This document shows positions 31,233-39,933 of a DNA stretch of 64,000 bases, one piece after another; within the stretch, counting starts at the first letter, position 1, and every line of letters starts with the position of its first letter. The DNA is from Variovorax boronicumulans. GTDB lineage: Bacteria; Pseudomonadota; Gammaproteobacteria; Burkholderiales; Burkholderiaceae_C. The DNA lies in contig NZ_VEDO01000003.1 in assembly GCF_007677875.1 (NCBI RefSeq), positions 248,001 to 312,000 of the forward strand. The letters run 5' to 3'. The notes under the pieces are model-generated. The model was given only the letters and a program-made list of their open reading frames with translations, did not search any database and was not told the DNA's origin. Both the position numbers and the translations under genes were made by a program.

Positions 31233-33797
31233 TCAGCGCGCACCTGCCAGCCAGCCCGCCAGCGCCTCCCCCGCCATCGGCCGCGCCACCAGAAACCCCT
31301 GCGCCACCGCATACCCCTGTGCCCGCAGCAGCGCATCCTGCGCCGTCGTCTCCACGCCCTCGGCCACCACCGTCAGCTGGAGGCTGCGCCCGATCTCCAG
31401 GATCGCGTTGCTCAGCGCGCGCGCCGCGCCGTCGCTCTCCAGATCGGCCACGAAGCTCCTGTCCAGCTTGATCTCGTCCACCGGCAGCCGGCGCAGGTAG
31501 CTCAGGCTCGAATAGCCGGTGCCGAAGTCGTCCATGGACATGCGCACGCCCAGCGCGCGCACCTCGGCGATGGTCTCCAGCGTGCTGGGGTGGGCGTCCA
31601 GCAGCACGCTCTCGGTCAGCTCCAGCAACAGGTCCTGCGGCGCCAGCGCGTGCTGTGCCAGCGTCTGCGCGATGCTGCGCGCCAGCGCGCGGTCGTGGAA
31701 GCTGGTGGGCGAGAGGTTGACCGAAACCGAGGGCACGGCCAGCCCTTCGCTGCGCCACTGCGCGAGCTGGCGGCAGGCTTCGCGCAGGGCCCAACGGCCC
31801 AGCTCGGCGATGAGGCCGCACTCTTCGGCCAGCGGGATGAAGCGCGCCGGCTCGATCTCGCCCAGCACCGGGTGGGTCCAGCGGGCCAGCGCCTCCACGC
31901 CGTGCAAGCGGCCGCTGGCGATGTCGATCTGCGGCTGATAGTGCAGCTGCATCTGCGCAGTGCCCATGGCCTGGCGCAGCGCGGTTTCCAGCGCCATGCG
32001 CTGCTGCACCTCGTCGTTCATGCCGGCACTGAAGAAGCAGAAGCGCCCGCGGCCGCCGGTCTTGGCCTGGTACATGGCCATGTCGGCGCGCTGCAGCAGC
32101 GCGTCCATGGTGCGGCCATCGTCCGGGAACATGGCCACGCCCACGCTGGCCGTGACCGACAGCGCGGAGCCGCCCACGGCCAGCGGCTCGGCCAGCAGGG
32201 CCTGCAACCGCGCGGCGATCTCGGCCGCGTGGCCGGCGTCGCATTGCGGCAGCACGACGACGAACTCGTCGCCCGACAGCCGGCCGGCGATGTCCGAGGC
32301 GCGCAGCTCCAGCTGCAGCTGGGCGGCGGCATGGCGCAGCACGGCGTCGCCGGCCGGGTGGCCGAGCGAGTCGTTGACCTGCTTGAAGCGGTCCAGGTCG
32401 ACGAACAGCACGGCCAGCGTCTCGCGGCTGCGCGCGGCCGCGGCGATGGCCTGGTCGGCCCGGGCGTGCAGCAGGCTGCGGTTCGGCAGGCCGGTCAGGC
32501 TGTCGTAGAAGGCGAGCTGGCGGATGTGCTGGCGGGTGCGTTCGCGCTGCAGCGCCAGCGCGCACAGGTTGGTGCAGCTGTCCACCAGGCGCTGGTGGAA
32601 GGCAGCGCTGGCCGTGTTGCGGGGCTGGCGGAAGTAGAAGGCGAAGGTGCCCAGCACGCCGCCCTGGCTGTTGCGGATGGGGGTGGACCAGCAGCCGGTG
32701 AAGCCCAGCGGCAGAACCAGGTCGCGGTAGGGCGTCCACAGCGGGTCGGTGGCGATGTCGTCCACCATCACGGGCGCGTTGCGCCAGGCGGCCGTGCCGC
32801 AGGAGCCGCCGATGGGGCCGATGGCCAGCCCGTCGAGCTGGCGCGAGTAATCCGCGGGCAGGCTGGGCGCGGCCAGCGTGTGCATCCGGCCTTGCTCGTC
32901 CACCTCCAGGATGCTGGCGCTGACCTCGGGCGCCAGGTGCTCCACCTGCCGGCAGATCAGATCCAGCACCTCGGCCAGCGGCCGGTCGCGCGCCATGGCC
33001 TCCAGCACGCGGTGCTGCAAGGCGGCGTGCACCTTGGTCTGGGTGATGTCGGTGTAGACGGACACGGTGTAGCGCCGGCCGTCCAGCTCGTCGAAGATGG
33101 GGTGGCTGACGACCTTGACCCAGTGGCTTTGCCCGTCCTTGCCCAGCGCGATGCGCTCGCGCTCCACCGGTCGGCCGCTGCGCAGCGTGGCGCGGAAGGC
33201 CTCGATGGCCACGGCGTCCTGGTTGGACAGCAGCCAGGCCACCGCGTTCTGGCCCGTCACCTCGTCGGCGCGCCAGCCCAGCAGCCGCGTGAAGCCCGCG
33301 TTGACGTAGAGGATGCGGGCCTGCGCGTCGGTCACCACGATGGCCGCATCGGTGGTGTCCGTGGCCAGCGACAGGCGGCGCAGGTGGGCCGCGTCGGCGC
33401 GCTCGCGCAGCAGGCGTTCGGTCACGTCGGCCGCCACCTCCAGCACCTCGGTCACCTGGCCGTCGGCGTCCAGCACGGGGGCGTAGGTGGATTGCAGCCA
33501 ACAGCTGCGCCCGTCCATGCACTCGCGCTCGAGCGGACCGGCCTGGGCCTGGCCACGCCGCAGCGCCTGCCACAGCGCGGCGTAGTCGGCGCTGGCGGCC
33601 GTGGCGGGCGTGCACCAGCGGCTGTGGTGGCTACCCACGGCCACGTCGGCCGTGCAGCCCAGCAGGGCCAGGTAGTGCGCGTTGGCGCGGCGCAGCGTGC
33701 CGTCGGGGGTGAATTCGGCGATGGCCATCACGTCGTCCAGGGCACGCAGCTGCGCCAGCTGCTGCGCAGCAGGGTTCCGGCCTGCCCCGTGGTCCAT
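31233..33797 (-). CDS. PAS-PAS-GAF-GGDEF-EAL cyclic-di-GMP signalling protein
   Basis: The 854-residue protein has two PAS-like regions (about 15-125 and 140-255), a GAF-like region (about 260-420), a GGDEF domain (430-590) and an EAL domain (610-850). The diguanylate cyclase signature reads SGDEF at 508-512 instead of GGDEF, so cyclase activity is uncertain. The phosphodiesterase signature EAL is intact at 635-637, and DDFGTGYSSL is present. It probably degrades c-di-GMP in response to a signal sensed by PAS or GAF. There are no membrane helices. The start at 33797 follows GGGAGG; a longer open frame upstream lacks similarity. Confidence 0.92.
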   Translation of the reverse strand: MDHGAGRNPAAQQLAQLRALDDVMAIAEFTPDGTLRRANAHYLALLGCTADVAVGSHHSRWCTPATAASADYAALWQALRRGQAQAGPLERECMDGRSCWLQSTYAPVLDADGQVTEVLEVAADVTERLLRERADAAHLRRLSLATDTTDAAIVVTDAQARILYVNAGFTRLLGWRADEVTGQNAVAWLLSNQDAVAIEAFRATLRSGRPVERERIALGKDGQSHWVKVVSHPIFDELDGRRYTVSVYTDITQTKVHAALQHRVLEAMARDRPLAEVLDLICRQVEHLAPEVSASILEVDEQGRMHTLAAPSLPADYSRQLDGLAIGPIGGSCGTAAWRNAPVMVDDIATDPLWTPYRDLVLPLGFTGCWSTPIRNSQGGVLGTFAFYFRQPRNTASAAFHQRLVDSCTNLCALALQRERTRQHIRQLAFYDSLTGLPNRSLLHARADQAIAAAARSRETLAVLFVDLDRFKQVNDSLGHPAGDAVLRHAAAQLQLELRASDIAGRLSGDEFVVVLPQCDAGHAAEIAARLQALLAEPLAVGGSALSVTASVGVAMFPDDGRTMDALLQRADMAMYQAKTGGRGRFCFFSAGMNDEVQQRMALETALRQAMGTAQMQLHYQPQIDIASGRLHGVEALARWTHPVLGEIEPARFIPLAEECGLIAELGRWALREACRQLAQWRSEGLAVPSVSVNLSPTSFHDRALARSIAQTLAQHALAPQDLLLELTESVLLDAHPSTLETIAEVRALGVRMSMDDFGTGYSSLSYLRRLPVDEIKLDRSFVADLESDGAARALSNAILEIGRSLQLTVVAEGVETTAQDALLRAQGYAVAQGFLVARPMAGEALAGWLAGAR

Positions 33798-33931
33798 CGC
33801 ACCTCCCGCTGGCGCCGGCACCGCCACCAGGCGTTGCCAGGGCGGCGGTCGTGACGGCAACTTTTGTGTTGTGATGTTATGCGATGCCACTGCAGGCCTT
33901 GCTGGGGCGGGGTCTGGCGCGGCCCGGGGGG

Positions 33932-34894
33932 TCACGGGATGCCGCGGCCGACGTGGCGGCGCAACGCCTCCAGCGCCTCGGTGCCGGCGCGGAACAGGGC
34001 CAGCGGCAATTCGTGGCTGCCGATGGCGGGCAGGGTGGTGGCCGCGGCGGGCACGGTGAAGTCGGGGTCGTGGCGCACATGGCAGCGCATCAGGCGCAAG
34101 CCGGCGCGCGCCATGCGCGCGGCGATGGCGCCTACCTGCGCACGCAACGGCGCCACGCTGGCGGCATCGGCCACGGTCAGCGTGAGGCCGACTTGCACAT
34201 CCAGCACGTCCAGCACCAGACCGATCTGGCCCACCGGCGCCAGTGCCACCGCCAGGCACAGCCGGGTGCCCGCGCGGCGGCGGGCGCGGCGGTTGGGGCC
34301 GCCGGTCCAGCGCCGCTGCTCCAGCCACAGCGTGAGCGGCCAGCCATGCCAGGGCAGCACGCGCAGCAGCAGGGCGGCCTCACCGGCGTGCGGCGTGGCC
34401 GGCGCGTCGGCACCGGACACGCTGGAGTGCGCCGGCGCCAGCGTGGCCGCCTGCTGCAGCGCGGCCAGCGTGCGCTGGCGCCAATGGGCGGCCAGCGCCA
34501 TGGTGTCGTTGGCGGCCGCGGCGAGACGCAGGATGGCGGCCTGGTCGGGCCGCAGCGCCGGCAGGTCGATCTCCAGGGCATGCAACCCCGCCGCGCTGGG
34601 CACGGCCTCACCGCCAGCGAGGCCCAGCACGCGCACTTCCAGCGGCGGGCCTGCCCGCAGCACCTGCACCAGCAGCGTCTGGCCCTCGCGCCAGGGGGCG
34701 GTCTGGCCGGCGGCGAGCAGGCGGTAGACCTGGCCCTGTTCGCTGCGGCCCAGCAGTTCGCCGGACGCGTCGGCGGCCAGGACCAGGCGCAGCAACTGAG
34801 CGGTGTCGGGGCGCGCCTGCCGCTCCAGCGGTGCCTGCAGCGCGGAGCGCACTGCGCCGGGGCGGGGCAGGGCCGGGATGGGGTCGAGCGACAT
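33932..34894 (-). CDS. FliK C-terminal-like protein, third gene after flagellin
   Basis: The protein of 320 residues has a Leu/Ala-rich N-terminal half. The C-terminal region resembles the Flg_hook domain of FliK (RLCLAVALAPVGQIGLVLDV, then a helix ALRAQVGAIAARMARAGLRL-like segment). It is separate from the canonical fliK at 10453-11499. It lies 27 bases after the glycosyltransferase gene on the same strand, probably in the flagellin transcript. The family call is tentative; a role in hook-length or export control is inferred. Confidence 0.55.
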   Translation of the reverse strand: MSLDPIPALPRPGAVRSALQAPLERQARPDTAQLLRLVLAADASGELLGRSEQGQVYRLLAAGQTAPWREGQTLLVQVLRAGPPLEVRVLGLAGGEAVPSAAGLHALEIDLPALRPDQAAILRLAAAANDTMALAAHWRQRTLAALQQAATLAPAHSSVSGADAPATPHAGEAALLLRVLPWHGWPLTLWLEQRRWTGGPNRRARRRAGTRLCLAVALAPVGQIGLVLDVLDVQVGLTLTVADAASVAPLRAQVGAIAARMARAGLRLMRCHVRHDPDFTVPAAATTLPAIGSHELPLALFRAGTEALEALRRHVGRGIP

Positions 34895-34921
34895 GGCGCG
34901 GGCTGGTCGGGCCGCCCGCGC

Positions 34922-36838
34922 TCAGGCGGCCGGCGCGGCCGGCAGATGCTCGGGCGGCAGGCCCTGGGCGTGGCGCTCCCACATGCGCTGCAGCAGCGCT
35001 TCATAGTCGCGCACGTAACGCCGGCTGTCGAACAGCGGCAGGTGGTCGCGCTGCGTGTGCAGCCGCTCGCGCAGGGCGGCCAGCGCGGCCGGATCGCCGG
35101 CGAGTGCCACCGCGCGCTCCACGTACGCGTCGGCATCCGTGCAGACGAGTTCGGACAGGCCACAGGCCGACACCAGGCTGGCGGCCACGCGGCCCGCGAA
35201 GGACTGGCCCGGCAACGTGAGCACCGGCACGCCGCACCACAGCGCGTCGCTGGCCGTGGTGTGGGCGTTGCACGGCCAGGTGTCCAGCATCAGGTCGGCG
35301 CACTGCAGGCGCGCCAGGTGCTCGGCAGGCGACGCGGTGGGCGAAAAGAACAGCCGCTCGGCTGCGACGCCACGCTGCACCATCTCGCGCACGAAATTGG
35401 CCGAGGCCTGGTCCGCCCAGTTGACCTGCCAGAGCACGGCATGGGGGGCGGCCTGCAGGATGCGCGTCCAGGCGTCCGCCATCGCGGGCGTCACCTTGTA
35501 GCTCTGGTTGAACGAGCACAGCACCACCGCGTCGTCCGGCAGGCCCAGCTCGGCACGCGCCGGACGGGCCGGCAGCATGCGCCGGCTGTCGTTGGGCTGG
35601 TAGCTGTGCGGCATCTGGGCGATGCGTTCGCTGAAATGCGCGGCGTGTTCCAGCGGCGTGACGACGGGGTCGCCGATCAGGTAGTCCAGAAAGCTGCCCC
35701 CGCTGGTGCCGGGAAAGCCGAGGTAGCCGACCTGCACCGGGGCGGGGCGGTGGACCAGGATCTGCAGCCGCGTGTCCTTGGTGTAGCCCTTGAGGTCGAT
35801 GGCGATGTCCAGGTCGTCCTCGCGCATGCGTTGCGCGGCGGCGGCGTCGCTCAGCGTGTGGATCTCGCAAAAATGGTCGGCGGCCGCGCGGATGCGCTGC
35901 TGGACGGCGGTGCCGTCGCGCGGGCTGTGGCAGTACAGGAAGACCTCGAAGCGGCTGCGGTCGTGCAGCTCCAGCAGTTCGCTCAGCAGATGCGCCGTGG
36001 CGTGGCTGTAGAAGTCCGCCGACAGGTAGCCGATGCGCAAGGGGCCGGGCCGGCGCGCCGCGCGCGGCGGCAGCGGCTGCAAGCGGGCCTGCAGTCCCTG
36101 GGCGATGGCCTGGTACACGCGGCGCTGCTGCGCGGGCGTGGTCGGCAGGGCCACCAGCGTGAAGGGCTCGATGCGGGCCAGCAGGGCGTCCGGCGCCGCG
36201 TCGATCAGCTGCATGAGGGCGGGCAGATGGCGTCCCAGGTCGTCCCACTGCATGGCCATCTGCAGCATGTGGACCAGCATGGACAGCGCCTGCATGCGCA
36301 CCTGGCCGGTCTTGTCGGTGCCGACCGCGGTCTCCAGGCAGACGGCGGCGTCACGTGGGCGCTGCAGGCTTTTGAAGGCCATGCCCATGTTGAGGTAGGC
36401 CACGGGGTTGTGCGGGTTGTGCCGCAGGCAGGCCAGGTAGCTGACGATGGCGTCCTGCCAACGGCAGGCGCGCATCAGGCACTCGGCCTGCTGCATCAGC
36501 AATTCTTCGTTGCGTGCGACCGATGCCGGCAATCCGAGGTAGACCAGCGCGGCTTCGCCATGGCGGTTCTGCAATCCGAGCACGTGGGCGAGCACCCGCG
36601 CCGAGAGCGCCTCGGGCTGCAGCGCGTGGGCCTGGCCGGCGGCGTGTTCGGCTTCGGCGATCTGGTTGTGCTGCAGCCGGGCGGTGGCCAGGCTCATCCA
36701 GTACAGGCTCTCGCGCGGGGCCAGCTGCGTGGCGCGCTCGTATTCGCGCAGCGCGCCGTCCCACCGCCGGTCCTTGTCGGCGCGGCGCCCGGCTTCCCAG
36801 TGCTGCCGGGCGCGCTGGAGTTGCGGGGTCTTGTGCAT
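34922..36838 (-). CDS. TPR-containing OGT-like glycosyltransferase (GT41), likely flagellin modification
   Basis: The protein of 638 residues has TPR-like helices at about 10-200 and a GT41 catalytic region at about 265-620. Family landmarks are RIGYLSADFYSHATAHL (H279 and H283), VGYLGFPGTSGGSFLDYL, CSFNQSYKVTP with K448, and LDTWPCNAHTTASDALWCG. These resemble O-GlcNAc transferase and SPINDLY proteins, which transfer a sugar from a nucleotide donor to Ser or Thr. Position between flagellin and a FliK-like gene suggests that flagellin is the acceptor. The sugar cannot be read from sequence. Confidence 0.88.
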   Translation of the reverse strand: MHKTPQLQRARQHWEAGRRADKDRRWDGALREYERATQLAPRESLYWMSLATARLQHNQIAEAEHAAGQAHALQPEALSARVLAHVLGLQNRHGEAALVYLGLPASVARNEELLMQQAECLMRACRWQDAIVSYLACLRHNPHNPVAYLNMGMAFKSLQRPRDAAVCLETAVGTDKTGQVRMQALSMLVHMLQMAMQWDDLGRHLPALMQLIDAAPDALLARIEPFTLVALPTTPAQQRRVYQAIAQGLQARLQPLPPRAARRPGPLRIGYLSADFYSHATAHLLSELLELHDRSRFEVFLYCHSPRDGTAVQQRIRAAADHFCEIHTLSDAAAAQRMREDDLDIAIDLKGYTKDTRLQILVHRPAPVQVGYLGFPGTSGGSFLDYLIGDPVVTPLEHAAHFSERIAQMPHSYQPNDSRRMLPARPARAELGLPDDAVVLCSFNQSYKVTPAMADAWTRILQAAPHAVLWQVNWADQASANFVREMVQRGVAAERLFFSPTASPAEHLARLQCADLMLDTWPCNAHTTASDALWCGVPVLTLPGQSFAGRVAASLVSACGLSELVCTDADAYVERAVALAGDPAALAALRERLHTQRDHLPLFDSRRYVRDYEALLQRMWERHAQGLPPEHLPAAPAA

Positions 36839-36869
36839 GGCGATCGATCCTGCGGTGCAGAAAGGAAGA

Positions 36870-36922
36870 GGCCGCCGGGCATGCCGGCGGCCAGGGAAGG
36901 CGGCCCGGCGCGCCGCCGGGCC
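36870..36922 (-). terminator. Tandem hairpins between flagellin and glycosyltransferase genes
   Basis: Two perfect nine-base-pair hairpins lie in series. GGCCCGGCG/CGCCGGGCC (36902-36922) has a three-base loop, and GGCCGCCGG/CCGGCGGCC (36870-36892) has a five-base loop. On the transcribed strand the second is followed by TCTTCCTTTCT. This should end or attenuate most flagellin transcripts while letting some reach the glycosyltransferase. Confidence 0.65.
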
Positions 36923-36932
36923 CGGTCCGGCT

Positions 36933-37823
36933 TTACTGCAGCAGCGACAGTGCCAGCTGCGACATGGAGTTGGACTGCTTGAGCATGGACGTGCCGGCCT
37001 GCATCAGCATCTGCTTGGTCGTCATGTTGGCCGACTCGGAAGCGTAGTCGACGTCCATGATCCGGCCGCGGGCGGCTTCGGTGTTGATGCTCATGTTGCC
37101 CAGGTTGTTGAACACGTGGTCCAGGCGGTTGGACGCGGCGCCCAGCGTCGAGCGCATCTTGCCGACGGCCTCGATGGCGTCGTCGATGTCCTGCAGGATG
37201 CCGTTGGCGGTGGTCGTGGAGTTGGTCCCCAGTTCCGTGCCGGTGGCAGCGGTCGTGTAGTTGCTGCTGACGGCGGCCAGGGCGGTCGCCACGGCCGTCA
37301 GGTCGGTCTGGCCGTCGATGGCCATGGTTTCGCCGTCGCTGGCGCCGATCTGGAAGGTCAGCGCGGTCGTGCTGAGCAGGCCACCCGTGCCGGTGACGGA
37401 CGTGCCGTCGCTGAACAGCTTGGTGCCGCCGAACGAGGTGTTCTTGATGATGTTGGACAGTTCCAGGCCCAGGGCGTCGTATTCCGCCTGCAGGGCGACG
37501 CGGTCGTCCTCGGTGGTCGATGCCGTGGCGGCTTCGGTGGCCAGATCCTTCTGGCGCAGCAGGATGTTGGTGACTTCGGCGAACGCGCCTTCGGCGGTCT
37601 GCATCATGGAGATGCCGTTCTGCGTGTTGCGCTGGGCCACGGCCATGCCGCGCGTCTGCGCGTTCAGGCGGGTGGCGATCTGCAGGCCGGCGGCGTCGTC
37701 CATGGCGGAATTGACGCGGTAGCCGGTGGACAGGCGGGTCAGCGAGGTCGACAGCGCCTTGTTGGTCGAGGTCAGCGCGTTCTGACCGGACAGGGATGCT
37801 GCGTTGGTGTGCAGGCTCAGCAT
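36933..37823 (-). CDS. lafA: Flagellin, LafA-like
   Basis: The flagellin has 296 residues. The N-terminal D0/D1 region reads MLSLHTNAASLSGQNALTST and later RLSTGYRVNSAMDDAAGLQI, and the C terminus ends SMSQLALSLLQ. The middle variable domain is short. The N-terminal LSLHTN start resembles lateral flagellins such as LafA. The ATG at 37823 has AAGGAGC upstream; an earlier ATG adds 13 residues unlike any flagellin. Ser and Thr in the middle could be targets of the adjacent glycosyltransferase. No clear sigma-28 box was found; the nearest is TTTAGTTT at 37904-37911 without a matching -10. Confidence 0.94.
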   Translation of the reverse strand: MLSLHTNAASLSGQNALTSTNKALSTSLTRLSTGYRVNSAMDDAAGLQIATRLNAQTRGMAVAQRNTQNGISMMQTAEGAFAEVTNILLRQKDLATEAATASTTEDDRVALQAEYDALGLELSNIIKNTSFGGTKLFSDGTSVTGTGGLLSTTALTFQIGASDGETMAIDGQTDLTAVATALAAVSSNYTTAATGTELGTNSTTTANGILQDIDDAIEAVGKMRSTLGAASNRLDHVFNNLGNMSINTEAARGRIMDVDYASESANMTTKQMLMQAGTSMLKQSNSMSQLALSLLQ

Positions 37824-37950
37824 GGTGGGTAGCTCCTTGCGGTTGATCGGGGTACAGGCCACTGTTGCGCCCGTACCTGCACAAGGCGGTCAGCCGCACA
37901 AAAAAACTAAATCGAATCTTTCGGCCGGCCCGCAGCGGGCGTGAATTCCG

Positions 37951-38799
37951 TCACACAAAGCGCCAGGCGGCGGTCCACTGCGCCAGCCGTTCAGCCGGGC
38001 CGCCGGCGGCCTCGGGCAGGCCCAGCATGCGGGCGGCCGCCTGCAGCGCGGCCGCCGGATCGCCGAGGTCCAGCGCCTGCGCGCCGTTCTGCTTGGACAG
38101 CTTTTCGCCATTGGCGCCGAGCACCAGCGGTGTGTGCAGGTAGCGCGGCGTGGGCAGGCCCAGCGCGCGCTGCAGCAGCAGCTGGCGTGGCGTGTTGTCG
38201 GCCAGGTCTTCGCCGCGCACCACGTCGGTGATGCCCTGGTCGGCGTCGTCCACCACCACGGCGAGCTGGTAGGCCCACAGCCCGTCGGCACGGCGCAGCA
38301 CGAAATCGCCGACGGCCTGCTCCACATCCTGCTGCTGGGGGCCGAGCTGGCGATCGGTCCAGGCGACGGGGCCGACCCGGTCGGTGCGCAGGCGCCAGGC
38401 GCGGGCGGGCCGGCCATGCAGGCCTTGGCGGCAGGTGCCGGGGTAGATCAGCTCGCCGTGGCGCCGGGCGGGCTGCGCCAGGGCGATCTCGCTGCGCGTG
38501 CAGGCGCAAGGGTAGGCCTGCCCGCCGGTCACCAGCCGGTCGAGCGCGGCCTGGTACAGCGCGCCGCGGCGGGATTGCCAGGTGGGTTCTTCGTCCGGGA
38601 GCAGCTGGCAGGCCGCCAGCTGCGACAGGATCAGCGCATCCAGGCCAGGCGGGCAGCGCGGTGCGTCCACGTCCTCGATGCGCACCAGCCAGCGGCCACG
38701 GTGGGCGCGCGCGTCGAGCCAGCTGGCCAGCGCAGCGACCAGGGATCCGGCGTGCAGCGGCCCGGTGGGCGAGGGCGCGAAGCGGCCGGTGTAGCTCAC
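37951..38799 (-). CDS. gluQ: GluQ-RS, glutamyl-Q tRNA(Asp) synthetase
   Basis: The enzyme attaches glutamate to the queuosine base in the anticodon of tRNA(Asp). It has 282 residues, shorter than GltX because it lacks the anticodon-binding domain. It shows the class I signature [14 protein letters not shown], zinc ligands around CACTRSEI and YPGTC, and the KLSKQ version of KMSKS. The start is GTG, overlapping the stop of the upstream oxidoreductase (GTGA). Confidence 0.94.
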   Translation of the reverse strand: MSYTGRFAPSPTGPLHAGSLVAALASWLDARAHRGRWLVRIEDVDAPRCPPGLDALILSQLAACQLLPDEEPTWQSRRGALYQAALDRLVTGGQAYPCACTRSEIALAQPARRHGELIYPGTCRQGLHGRPARAWRLRTDRVGPVAWTDRQLGPQQQDVEQAVGDFVLRRADGLWAYQLAVVVDDADQGITDVVRGEDLADNTPRQLLLQRALGLPTPRYLHTPLVLGANGEKLSKQNGAQALDLGDPAAALQAAARMLGLPEAAGGPAERLAQWTAAWRFV

Positions 38800-39881
38800 G
38801 CCATCCGCAACGCCAGCTCCAGGCCCGAGACGAAGGCGTCTTCCACGCGGTGACCCAGGCACCAGTCGCCGGCCACGCCGATGCGCAGGGCCTCGTCCCA
38901 CACGTGGCTCTCGCCCAGCGGCACCAGGGTCTGGGCCTGGTGCCACAGGTGGGCCGTGGCGAAGGCCGGCTCGGCGCGGATGCCGGTGACTTCGGCGAAA
39001 GCGCGCAGCAGCTTGGCCTGGACGCGTGCCGGCTCGTCCTGCAGGTGCTCGGCCGACCAGGCGGTGGAGGCCTGCACGGTCCAGCGCTCGATGGCGCCGC
39101 GGCCCGGCTTGGAGTTCTCGCGCGCCAGCCAGGCGATGCGGTGGTGCGTGCTGCGCGCCGCGTTCCATTGCGGGCCCAGGTGCGGCAGGCCGGCCTGCTG
39201 GGCCTGCGGGAAGGCCAGCAGCAGCGTCCAGCACGGGCCGACGCTGACGCCGGCGATGCGCTGCTGCAGCGCGGGCGCCAGGCCGCTTGCGCGCAGCAGC
39301 TGCAGCGCCTGGGCGCTGGGCACGGCCAGCACCACGGCGTCGAAGCCGCCGAACACGCGCTGCGCGTCCGGGGTGCCGAGCATGCCTTCGGTGGCGAGCT
39401 GCCATTGGTCCGGCTGCAGACGGTCGGGTGCGATGCCGGTCACGCGTGTGCCGCATTCGATGGAGGCGAGCGGGGCGGCCCAGTGCGCCGGCAGCGCCTG
39501 CATGCCGGGCGTGGGCACCCAATGCCGCTCGCCCGTGGGCAGCGCGGCGGCGGCCACACGGCCGTAGGGATCGAGCACGTGCACCGTGTTGGCGCTCCAG
39601 GGCTTGCACAGGGGCTTGGCGGTCTGCTCCAGCACCTGGGCGAAGCGGCCATCGCGCACCGTGAAGTACTGCGCCCCGTGGTCGAAGCCGCCGAAGGCCG
39701 TGTCGGCCGTGGCCATGCGGCCGCCGGCGAGGGCATTGGCTTCGAACACCTGCACGCCATGGCCGGCCTGGGCCAGCGTGCGGGCACAGGCGATGCCGGC
39801 CATGCCGGCGCCGATGACGGCGATGCGCCGCGCAGGCGCGGCAGATGTCGTGGATCTTGTGGGCCGGGTGCGCATGTTCAT
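38796..39881 (-). CDS. FAD/NAD(P)-dependent amine oxidase-type (renalase-like) oxidoreductase
   Basis: The 361-residue protein has the N-terminal FAD-binding Rossmann motif [17 protein letters not shown] and the following [19 protein letters not shown] block of the renalase-like flavoproteins. The C terminus has the matching FAD-binding segment [20 protein letters not shown]. The substrate is unknown. It overlaps gluQ by four bases, so the two are probably co-transcribed. A second ATG lies two codons in. Confidence 0.88.
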   Translation of the reverse strand: MNMRTRPTRSTTSAAPARRIAVIGAGMAGIACARTLAQAGHGVQVFEANALAGGRMATADTAFGGFDHGAQYFTVRDGRFAQVLEQTAKPLCKPWSANTVHVLDPYGRVAAAALPTGERHWVPTPGMQALPAHWAAPLASIECGTRVTGIAPDRLQPDQWQLATEGMLGTPDAQRVFGGFDAVVLAVPSAQALQLLRASGLAPALQQRIAGVSVGPCWTLLLAFPQAQQAGLPHLGPQWNAARSTHHRIAWLARENSKPGRGAIERWTVQASTAWSAEHLQDEPARVQAKLLRAFAEVTGIRAEPAFATAHLWHQAQTLVPLGESHVWDEALRIGVAGDWCLGHRVEDAFVSGLELALRMA

Positions 39882-39933
39882 GGCCTGACTCTACACGGTG
39901 GGCAGCGGCCGCCACCCAGGCGGCACACCCGCA

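Noticed and set aside
37824-37950. Sigma-28 promoter of flagellin and terminator of gluQ
   Set aside because: TTTAGTTT could be a -35 box but no -10 resembling GCCGATAA lies at 11 bases; a short GCCCG-CTG-CGGGC hairpin lacks an adjacent T-run.
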